DNA from: Punica granatum
Lineage: Eukaryota > Streptophyta > Magnoliopsida > Myrtales > Lythraceae
DNA length: 64,000 nt
Reading direction: 5' to 3'
Assembly: GCF_007655135.1 (NCBI RefSeq)
Contig: NC_045132.1
Location: 9,486,001 to 9,550,000 of the forward strand
The notes under the pieces were generated by a model. That model saw only the letters and a program-made list of their open reading frames with translations. It ran no database searches and was not told the DNA's origin. The position numbers were made by a program, and so were the translations under genes. Positions 33,619 to 42,616 of the stretch are shown here, piece by piece (within the stretch, counting starts at the first letter, position 1; the number at the start of each line of letters is the position of its first letter).

Positions 33619-34306
33619 TAGGGGTGTACATAGATACCGAGTATATTTAGAATCGGTTGGAGCCTACCCGTTATGAGAGAGTCTGGATAATTCCAATTGA
33701 AAATAGGGTATAGTTCGTGTAGTAATTTAAGGAACCAGTGAAAATAGATTTTGGTTCCGGCTCTAACATATAAGGTACCCACGAAACCGATACCCGAGAC
33801 CTATATTTTTTCTGAAAAAAATTATTTTGTATTTACATAGTCCTTTATATGCGATGTAGTAGCTACAAATCCAAATGAGAGCTTATTTGCTTTGTCTACT
33901 AAGAAGAACTACATCATCTTTTTTTTTTGCGAAATAACTACATAATCTCTTAGTTGCATATTTATTTTGTCTATTATATAATCCTAAAGAGATCTACATA
34001 ATCTTTTAATTATGTGGATGGATGTCATCCGATTAATCTATGTCGACATTTATTTATTTTGCGTGAATGTGAATGGGATTTTTTCTTATTTTAGTTATTT
34101 ATTTCATTTATTGTGCTTGAAGTGAAAAAAAGTTACCGATTCCAACAGGGTACCCGGAACCTGTAGTATAATTTAGGTTCTAGGCAGGTTCTAGTTCCAG
34201 GTTCCAGCCATGTAAGGTCTAGTTTCAAAAATCTTGGAACATGTCCCATACAGGATAGGGTTTGGGTATCGTAAAAAAATGGGATACCCGAACCCGCACA
34301 CCCCTA
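33619..34306. repeat. Non-autonomous hAT-type element, second copy
   Basis: About 688 bp starting TAGGGGTGTACATAG and ending CGCACACCCCTA, with GGTACCC/GGATACCC-rich subterminal blocks like 7888-8585 (shared phrases such as GGAACCAGTGAAAA and GTACCCGGAACCTGTAG). An imperfect 8-bp duplication (ATATAAAT and ATATAATT) flanks it. The interior differs from the first copy, and there is no transposase. Confidence 0.8.
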
Positions 34307-34444
34307 GATATAATTTACATGAAAAGATACATGCGGTTATATTTTAGAAAATTATAATTAGACATATAGAGTTATATAGATGCTCACTTTTCAAAATTAA
34401 AAGGGTATTTTTAAAAGTACAAATCAAGAAACACTTTAAATACC

Positions 34445-34756
34445 ACCAGCACGGTGGTCTAGTGGTTAAGCATCAAGCCCTTCACTTGAATATTACGAGT
34501 TCGAACCTCACTGAGAACGTAAAGCTCGCCACTATGTGAGTGTATTATGGGATGGCGGTGACCGGCCCTTAATGCTTGATCCAATGGGCCTTGGACTTAA
34601 TTCACTAGTATGTTAGTGGGCTGCGGTGACCAAGTTGGGTTAAAGTCTCAGCGAGTTATGGCGAAAGGAACATTCCGTGGCGGTTAGGTTCCCTTAGTTG
34701 GGGCAGCCACAGCGGGCTAATAACCCGACCTAGCCTTTTAGTCAGCGAAAAAAAAG
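34445..34756 (+). repeat. Complete tRNA-derived SINE
   Basis: The head carries GGTGGTCTAGTGGTTAAG (box A) and GAGTTCGAACCTC (box B). A unique body of about 240 bp and an A-rich tail (AAAAAAAAG) follow. A 7-bp direct repeat AAATACC at 34438-34444 and 34757-34763 is the target-site duplication left by LINE-type machinery. It does not fold as a functional tRNA. Pol III would transcribe it; no protein is encoded. Confidence 0.85.
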
Positions 34757-34903
34757 AAATACCTTAAATGATTTATACTTTTATAGATGTTATAAATTAT
34801 AAATGATTATAGTTTTGATATTATTACTATACTTGAATAGAGGACCTTATAAGGGAATTCTCCTTGGAGTTATAAGATAAGAATTTACTTATATTAGTCG
34901 TAC

Positions 34904-34925
34904 ATATATATATATATATATATAA
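34904..34925. repeat. TA microsatellite
   Basis: About eleven TA repeats. Confidence 0.85.
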
Positions 34926-35713
34926 CTTTATTATAAGAATATTCGGCACGACTTGTGAACAAACAGCGGTGATGGAGTGTCAAGTTGATTCTATTCCCTT
35001 TTATGTGAGAGTTTCATAAATGAAGTCTAGTATTTGTTTAACTTTTTTCTTCTTCTGATAAGAAAAGGATTCATTAACATTGGAACTATATAGCCACCGA
35101 AAAAAAAGCCACCGAAAAAAAAAGCCACCGAAAAATATTGAAACTATATATATTATCTTATCAAAAGATGTCACGTCTTGAGAACAAGAAAATTTGGAAG
35201 TATATGAGTTTCATTTGTGTGAAGAACAAATTTTGAGTCTAAAACAAGACAGTAATTTGCATGACAAATTTTCGATTGTTTAAATTTAATGAGTTACAAT
35301 CTCTAATTTACCTCTGTAAATACAAGAAAAATCCTTCGGTTCCTTTCGTTTATACTAAACACCGTTTAAGAGGGTCTCTAGGACATGATCTTGAAACCTC
35401 ACTATTAGTCACTGTTTAATGGCTTCTAGTTAATGGATCTCTGGGCTTTAGACTGATTTGGCAACTTTCTTTTAAACACGAAGACCTTTAAAAATTGTCG
35501 GGGCGTGTGTGCTTGATCAGGTCTATTACGAAACTCGTCGGGGTCTCGGTGACTTCATCTGTTGTTCTTTGTGTTCTTCCTTTGAATGTGAAATATTATT
35601 GAGATCTTGAGGCCTTTGATCTTCTAGCAATCCGTTAATTTGTAAAGTACATGTTCTTCTCCTCAAATCTCTTTTTAGCTTTAGCTGAGTGCTTTAGTGA
35701 AGAATGAAGCCTC

Positions 35714-35722
35714 CTATTTATA
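35714..35722 (-). promoter_or_regulatory. Candidate TATA box, minus strand
   Basis: The minus strand reads ACCTATAAATAGGAGGCTTC, a very good plant TATA context, followed by an AAAGC- and CT-containing leader-like stretch down to 35640 and below. No coding region is identified downstream on the minus strand. It may be the promoter of an unrecognised LTR fragment or of an unidentified non-coding transcript. Confidence 0.35.
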
Positions 35723-36256
35723 GGTGTCGAGGAGAGGGCCATCAATCCCTGTGCTTGCATTCCATTGGCCAATTCAATTAATTTGGGCCATCAATTTTGC
35801 TTATAGGAAGACATTTCCAAATTTAGTGAGGGAATATTCTCCCAATCGCTCAAGACTATCGTACATGATTCTTGACTTATTTGATTTCCATGTATACTTT
35901 GATCTTGACATATTTTTGGATGCACAAGATATTATCCCATTGTTCTAGCGCATTATTCTCTTTATTATTACCAGAATAGTTAAATTTTCAAGTAATAACA
36001 AATTAATTCTTTATTAGTTTCTAAAATGATCCAGGTAGCACATTATGATTGGCCGAAATTTTTAACTGTCTACAATTCGACCATCAAAAATGTAAAAAGT
36101 AAAGGAGCTACAAATTAATACGAACGCGAGAGATGTGATATGCTGCAGAACAATGGTATTTTCTTATTATTTCTATTTGCTTTATCATTCGAACTTGTTT
36201 CTCGACCGACTGGCCCATCCTACAGATTTTTATTAATTTATTTGAAATTATTAAAA

Positions 36257-36980
36257 TGATAGGGTTGAGCCGGTCTCCGAGCATGAGGACAAGTTGCATA
36301 TTTCTACCGGACCGATAACCAGAGCACGTGCCAAGAAATTGGAGCACGCTTTGCAGAACTTATGGACGAATATTCTGGAAGAGGCATGCAGTTCGAGAGA
36401 CGAGCGAGTCGACTCGGGGCTGATTTTGGTCATCAAGAGTGCTGAACCTCATCAGTACACATCGGGACATTAAATGATGACCACAACCACCTCAAATCGG
36501 GTTGAATATGCATCCTAGAAGATGGCCACCAATTCTGGTTTGACTATTAGGTTGGAATATGCCTTCTAGAAGATGGTCACCAAATCTGGTTGGAATATTA
36601 GGTTGGAATATCTGGTTGGAATATCTGGTTGGACTATTAGGTTGGAATATGCCATCTAGAATATGCTTGTTTTCCTTAGTTGTCTTCAATTGCAAGAGCA
36701 TTATATAAGCTCCTCCCTAGGTTAGTTTTAGACACAACTCTTCTACCATTTTTCCTATCTTGTGAGAGATATTCTCCAAATTGTTCTTGTTGAACTTATG
36801 CTTCAAGGGTTGCAAGTCGATTACTTGTAGTTCTTAAGCTTTTTATAATATCGGTTTCTAGCTCTATATAGCTACGGGGTCGATATTCCACCTTTCGAAA
36901 TCTCTATCTTGGACGATCCGGGATTTGATTCCATATCATTGTTGCTGGGTTCCGCGACGGATTCGACGGGGTTCACATCA
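36257..36980 (+). repeat. Solo LTR of a gypsy (CRM-like) element
   Basis: 724 bp, TGATAGGG to GTTCACATCA, with a perfect 5-bp duplication TAAAA (36252-36256 and 36981-36985) and no internal region on either side. This is the product of recombination between the two LTRs of a full element. It begins with an open frame (36258-36473) for an integrase tail. Around 36500-36660 several GGTTGGAATAT units repeat. The ending CACATCA resembles the other CRM-like LTRs here, but the overall sequence is a different family. Confidence 0.87.
36258..36473 (+). pseudogene. LTR-encoded integrase tail
   Basis: The frame is open from the first codon after TG to the TAA at 36471-36473 and contains HISTGPITRARAKKLEHAL, then an acidic region ending YTSGH. 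The GPITRARAKK block matches the end of the CRM-like integrases at 10282-10671 and 19262-19879. Because only the LTR remains, the tail has no upstream pol and cannot be made as part of an integrase. Confidence 0.75.
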
Positions 36981-36985
36981 TAAAA

Positions 36986-37520
36986 CGACACGATTACTTA
37001 GCATACTATATTTTAGACTTACAGTAGATTATTGCGAATATCCGTTTTGGCCATTAATAATTCAAACGAATATATCCTAACCTATAATGTCACTGTTCAA
37101 TTTAAAGTACTTACTTTAAAGTAGTATTCTAATTTTTAGCAATTGAATTTTCTATATTCTAATTTATATTGTGAATTCTGATTACATAGGATTATATCTT
37201 TTCAACATTTTTTTAAGAGGTAAAGTGATCATAGAGCATATTAATGTACATAATATAGACGCCTGCATTTTATATTGGGAGTTGAAAACACTAAAAATGA
37301 AATAAATCGTAAGCTTTAGTTGCGATAGTTAGCATTCCATTCAGAATTTAAAGCTCTTCTCTTTGTGCTTATGAAAATATGCACTTACCGTATATCTCTC
37401 CAATATGATTCCATGTCATAAAAGTTGGAAGCAAACTCTTTGTAAACATATATGAATTTCGTACTAGTGATAAATATGTGTTCATTATGATTCTATTGAA
37501 TTATTGAAAGCTGTTCTTCG
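36986..37520. other. AT-rich spacer between two solo LTRs
   Basis: No coding or repeat feature recognised. Confidence 0.45.
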
Positions 37521-37525
37521 GTATG

Positions 37526-38313
37526 TGATGCAAACCCCACGAGACCTGTCACAAGACTCGACAACAAAGACTGGAAATCGAACCCGAATCGCCAATAGAG
37601 ATTAAGAGGGATGGAATACTGACCCGATGGTTATAGAAAACCAAGAACCAATATTATAAAGGAATGGAATATTGACCCGATGGTTATAGAAAACCAAGAA
37701 CCAATATTATAAATAGCCGAGAATTACAAGCATCCATGCTTACAATCACGGAAGGTTGCCGAAGAACAACATAGAGGAAAATTCTCACCAGTGTAGTCTG
37801 AAAGTACCTCTAATAAGCTATTCAGCCTCCTTTATATAAGCCTAGGAGAATCTGGAAACTAATAAACTTGGCAACTGGAATATCTTTAGTTTCCTAAAAC
37901 CGGAATTAATAGAGGAAACTAAATAAAGGCACCCTAGAATATTTGGCAGTCTTTTTATTCCTTATTCAGCATCTCTTGGCTTTCCTTATGCATCTACTCT
38001 AATCTTAGATGGGCTATTGACCATCTCAAGACAAGTTAATTGGGTAAGGCCCTTTAGAGACCAATTCGAATTAGTCTCCTCTTGGCCCAAGAAACCCGCA
38101 AATGAGCTCTCCACAGCTTGCTGGATTTGTCTTGCCTTTGCTCGTGTGATTGGTCCACTCGAAACATGTAAGCCTCCGAGATCTTGTGCATCAGCTCCCT
38201 CTTCACGAATCCCACTTCCGAGCTCGTGTGCTTTAGCCCCATCATCGTGCCCACGATCCTCATCACGAAGTCCTTCCGACCTAAACTCGTCGGTTTGACC
38301 CCGAGTCGTATCA
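37526..38313 (-). repeat. Solo LTR of a second gypsy family
   Basis: 788 bp; on the minus strand it starts TGATACGACTCGGGG and ends GGGGTTTGCATCA. A perfect duplication GTATG flanks it (37521-37525 and 38314-38318). It encodes an integrase tail in its first third. Near its other end a unit of about 52 bp (ATGGAATA(C/T)TGACCCGATGG onward) is duplicated in tandem at about 37611-37714. No internal region remains. Confidence 0.85.
37986..38313 (-). pseudogene. LTR-encoded integrase tail, second family
   Basis: The minus-strand frame is open from the LTR start to the stop at 37986. It is rich in Asp, Glu, Gly and His and then has HVSSGPITRAKARQIQQAVE. The GPITRAKA block is the gypsy integrase end seen in the other elements of this window. 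The frame has survived as an LTR relic without pol. Confidence 0.72.
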
Positions 38314-38318
38314 GTATG

Positions 38319-38879
38319 CATCACATGGTATTAGGAAATTCAATGGATACCAATTAATTATGTATTATTTTACAACTCCCATGGCAGTGCGCGGACAATA
38401 TCACTAGTATATATATATATTCATGTGAAGCCCTTCTGAGAATTAATTAGACTTTTCTAAACTCTCCTTTTACCTCAACTCCACATTTTCTTAGAACTGT
38501 TATTTTTCATTTAGTCATAAAATAAAAACTTTCAGAGTAATTTATTATTATTTTTTCTTGAAAATATGAAATACATTTTTGTAGTGATCAGGTAAGACCT
38601 TTACAGTTTTAATTTTGCAGTTTAAAAAGTCCAAGAAAATAATTAGTATGTTAGAAAGGTTTTGGTTCGAGTCTCCGTCACTATTTTTTTTTTTTATGTC
38701 TCTTTAGCTCCCTTTGTCTATCCTATACTAGGCTCATAAATTCCATTTTAACCGAAAGTAAAGACATGCAAGATTCTGTTGTTTTCACCTGCATTAGCAC
38801 GTGATTGCCCAAAATTGACAGAAATGGGTACTAAATTTGCCCAATAGTTAGAGTTAAATATGCCATGCATTATTTTCTG
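38319..38879. other. AT-rich spacer
   Basis: Poly-T runs (38680-38695) and no recognised feature. Confidence 0.45.
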
Positions 38880-39012
38880 CCCAAGATTGACAAAAAATGT
38901 TGACATGGCAAGCCAACACGATCCATCCTTGGAGACGTGGCCTTACTTGTGGGACCCAAAAAGGGTGCCAGTGTTTGGCATGCCACATTGACATTTTTGT
39001 CAATTTCGGACA
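38880..39012. repeat. Foldback inverted repeat
   Basis: CCAAGATTGACAAAAAATG and the following bases to about 38918 pair with the reverse complement of 38970-39012 (ATTGACATTTTTGTCAATTT), giving arms of about 40 bp around a loop of about 50 bp. A related CCAAAATTGACAGAAATG string at 38810 may be a further partial copy. Probably a small MITE; no target duplication established. Confidence 0.6.
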
Positions 39013-39109
39013 AAAAAAAACGGCGTATACATTTGATATTAAAACAAAACTATACGCTATATCACAAGTAACTTTGAAAGCATCTACATTTGACCAAAAG
39101 AAAATACAA

Positions 39110-39400
39110 TACTATTTTCTAAGTGCTGTTGGTGCCATGCTAGCAGGGAATTGGGACATTAAGGTGATCCATACTTTCGGGAAGGATAATTGTTGCGCGG
39201 ACTGATTAGTAAGGATAGGAGTTTCATTGTCCATGGGTTTTCATTTTTTATCATCGACTCCTAATGGCCTTGATCCTCTATTGATATTTCTAGGATCTTC
39301 ATACTGCACTCCTGTAATTTTTAATTTTTGCTTAGCCGTCGTCTCATCAGAGAAAAGAAAAAAAATATAAGATGAGAGTTTCAAAAAAAAAAAAGAGATT
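39110..39400 (+). pseudogene. LINE RNase H and 3' end fragment
   Basis: The translation reads AGNWDIKVIHTFGKDNCCAD, a stop, then LVRIG, SLSMGFHFLSSTP and LDPLLIFLGSS. The W...V.HT...N.CAD.L pattern followed by a P-containing tail is the end of the RNase H domain found at the 3' end of many plant L1-type LINE ORF2 proteins. A short 3' UTR-like stretch and A-rich tracts (39353-39372 and 39386-39397) follow. It is 5'-truncated, as is typical of LINE insertions. Identification rests on motif memory, not an alignment. Confidence 0.55.
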
Positions 39401-39851
39401 GAAGAGCGTGTCTTCTAATAACATGACCCGTGGTCAGGATAACACCGCATTCCCTGACCATTAGATGCCACAATGACCGCGGACACGGAGAATTGCGTGT
39501 CACAGTGACCGTAGGTCACTGTAGCGGGGCTCAAGGGAGGGAAGCTACGGAAAAATCAAGTTTGGGTTGCTCACTCCCACTATGTATCTATATCAAATAT
39601 GATTTTTCTTTTTCTTTTCCTTCAAATAAAATGTTGACACGTACAAGTGTAACATTGACTGCAATTTCCTAAGTGTTAGAGTCAAGTATCTAGACTTGTT
39701 TGCTTCGGGTAAATGACACTTCCCACGGTCAAATTTAAGGCCTGCAGGCAGCAGCATCCACTGAAAGAAAGAAGAGAAGAAAACCCTACTAGGGCTGACG
39801 GGCTGACTTGTATATACAAATGATGACTCAGGAAAAGAAAACGAGGAATTT
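39401..39851. other. Spacer with short imperfect repeats
   Basis: The stretch 39421-39540 contains several CACAGTGACCG/GGTCACTGTA-like inverted motifs, so it may be a small transposon remnant. The frame at 39430-39672 has no known motif. Confidence 0.4.
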
Positions 39852-40095
39852 GGGGCCGTTTGGATTCAGAGTTAAAAATATTTTGATTTTGATTTTGATT
39901 TTGATTGTGGAAAATGACAAATGAGATGTGATTATAAATTTGACTTGAAAAACGTGTGTTTTTGTTGTGTAGTGTGTTGAATTAAAGTTAAAGTTAAAAT
40001 TTTTGAATTGGAAAATGTATATTTTTGTTGTGTAGTATGTTGAGTTAAAGTTAAAGTTAAAGTTAAAATCAGTTAACTTTTAATCCAAACGGGGC
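39852..40095. repeat. Tourist-like MITE, GGCCGTTTGGATT family
   Basis: The ends GGGGCCGTTTGGATTCAGAG and CTTTTAATCCAAACGGGGC are inverted repeats matching the MITE at 19987-20168. The interior has tandem GATTTT and AAAGTT hexamers and a partly duplicated TGTTGTGTAGT block. Target duplication is ambiguous (A/T-rich on both sides). Confidence 0.82.
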
Positions 40096-40260
40096 ATTTT
40101 TAAAGGGTCATTGAATGCTGAATACTTTCTTTAGTTTTAGCCCAATTTAAGACATCCCAATCAATGTGAAACTTGAATGGTCCTTTGTGGTGGGTGGCCA
40201 TTAATTCTGCGGAAAGCCAGTTCATACGTAGCAGCACGTTTCAACAAATTAAAGAAGGTA

Positions 40261-40267
40261 TATATTC

Positions 40268-40298
<31 letters not shown>

Positions 40299-40315
40299 TG
40301 TATGTATGTATATTA
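40261..40315. repeat. TA/CA/TG microsatellite cluster
   Basis: Runs of TATA, ACACA and TATG in succession; simple sequence only. Confidence 0.85.
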
Positions 40316-42507
40316 AGAGGATTATTATATGGTGACAATTTTGGCATACTAATGAATTTTTAAAATACTATGCATTTGAATAGGAGTACCGCAAATGTCA
40401 CCATGACAAATTATCACTCTTTAAACTTCTATATTAAGCATATTATATAATACATGTTGCTGGGATGGATCCTGATATTGGGGGCAAAGCCAGGTCGAAA
40501 GGCAAGGTAAACAAACACGATGGTGATGTTATTGAGGTAATGAAAATTGATCTGCAGACACTGAATTACCCGAGAGTATAATAGACCGATAATGAAATTT
40601 ATCTGCATGTATGCTGTCAAAATAATCTTCATTGAAATAGTGGAATTTTGAAAAGAATAGCACTCGGTCATCCGAATATATCCTCTGCCCCCATTTTCAT
40701 GTGTCCAAATTAAAAGAACTCGGTGCACAATCGTTCTATAATATATATTACACAAATTGTGTATATATGTATCTTTTTAGAGATATTACTCCGATTAGTT
40801 AGGAAAAGAAATTGTGTTGATCTTATTAGATCAGTTGACATCTCTCAGATTTATAATATTCGATTGATATTATGCTAATAAGTGATATATTTGATATTAT
40901 TTACAATCTAATTTAATTTTTTTGGGTGAATTTGGGGGCATTAGCCAACTAATTTAGTTACTTTAGAAAAAAATTTAGTTACTTTACCAAGTCTATAAAT
41001 ACACGAATTATTTCATATATTTTCTCGAGTATCTCATAATTTGGTCCATGGCCAGTATATCTTTCCTCTTACCTTCTTATCTTATATTTAATTTTCTTCA
41101 TAGTTATTCATATTTTTATACTTTTCCACATTGTGAAATGCTCCCGCGAAACTTTTGCCGACGCAATTAACTTCCACTCGCAAAAAAAAAAAAGGTTTTA
41201 GGAAGATTTCATGTATCTCTTCCCAGAAAAGCATCTCTTTCTTCGGCAAGGCATTCCAGCACGCGGCTCGAATCAAATAATCCTTAGGTTCTTGGCAACA
41301 ATGTACATGCATAGGAAGGCACATCGCCTTTGACATGGGCACGGAGAACTCTCCCATGTCAAACACTCGGTGTTTTTGGGCAATCAATGGTAGATTTTCG
41401 GAGATAATTAATATGCAATCCGATGTTGGGTCAAGAAATTATTTCTGGAAAGGAAAGATAAGAAGGAGGAGCTGGCTATCTACTGGCCCATCTCAATATT
41501 TTAAGACACCAAAATGGTTTCTTTGTCTTGCCTGGCACATAAATTTGCAAATTTAATGTAAAGGTCGAAAGATTCAGTTGATGATATTAAAAGCAGTGCG
41601 TGTCACTGTCAAGGACAGCAACTTGGGGATTGGACCCCCCAAAACAAAACAGAAGCCGTCCTTCTTGTTCATAAGAATGGAGTGGAAAGCTACCAAACCG
41701 AAAGAAGAGCTGTGGGAGCTTAGGGTCCACTCCATATTGGGAATTGAGACATTTATATGACACTCATAATAATAATAATGGAGATCTTAGGCCCCCAGGG
41801 GGCCCACGTAACGTCATTTTTGATATACCCATGCATATCTATACTATCTGTAGTCAATTACTTTTTTTCCCAAAAATAAACAAAGAAAAAGCTATAATTA
41901 TAATATGGAACTCGTTTCTCGATTTTTCAAAATATCATATTTATCCTCTCGATATATCTAGAAACATTTTAAAATAACTTTCCATGCTTTCAATGAATCA
42001 AGCTCATTTATATAGACATACACTTATTAAAACTCTTTGTCTTATTTAATTTTCTCATTCAATATAATGCATTATTTGTTTTCAAGGAAAGAAAATGTTA
42101 TTTCATGTTAACAATTATCAAATGAGGAATTAGGTCTAGATTAGCGTAGTGAGGAATTAGGTCCAGACCCGCGCATTGCGCTAGTATGAGAAGTCATTTA
42201 AGTTATGTAATTGTTTATTCTTTAGTGAATTTTTAATATTTTTTACGAATCAGAAGAATATTTGATTTTAAAACTTTTAATGTTTATTTACAATTATTTA
42301 ATACAACATAAGTGTGATAATTTTTAAATAATAAAAAATAACATAATATAAATGGAGGATTATCAAAATAGAGTTCCAATAAAGTAGGTGATAAGCCTAA
42401 ATAATATAGGAAAGGAAAATTTAAATGCGACAATTGAATTCTACAGAAAATAATATTGTTAAATGTATATTATTATTTCGTAATTATTAATATTATCATT
42501 GTTATTA
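40316..42507. other. Intergenic DNA, no gene recognised
   Basis: Short frames on both strands (for example 41088-41387 minus and 41335-41556 plus) overlap and have no motif I know. At 42130-42184 the sequence GACCCGCGCATTGCGCTAGT resembles a Helitron 3' terminus, a small GC hairpin running into CTAG and then T. The 5' end (TC) is not identified. Confidence 0.45.
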
Positions 42508-42541
42508 CTATTATTATTATTATTATTATTGCTACTGCTAC

Positions 42542-42587
<46 letters not shown>

Positions 42588-42602
42588 GTTATATTATTAT
42601 TA
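42508..42602. repeat. ATT trinucleotide microsatellite
   Basis: More than 20 ATT units interrupted by a GCTACTGCTACT patch. It is followed by AGTTTGTAAT, the same string found after an ATT run at 62955-62981. This identifies the insertion site of the long element that starts at 42617. Confidence 0.92.
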
Positions 42603-42616
42603 GTTTGTAATAAAAG

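Larger units (their letters stand above)
34764..36251. other. Intergenic DNA with a possible minus-strand promoter
   Basis: Holds a TA microsatellite (34904-34925), three copies of AGCCACCGAAAAAAAA (about 35093-35137) and a TATA box at 35714-35722. The stretch 35340-35730 is richer in GC and reads like an untranslated leader or LTR on the minus strand. I could not find LTR ends or a protein. The frame at 35724-35948 has no known motif. Confidence 0.45.

Noticed and set aside
34445..34520. Possible functional tRNA gene (boxes A and B present)
   Set aside because: No cloverleaf forms. It is the head of a SINE with a long body, an A-rich tail and a target duplication.
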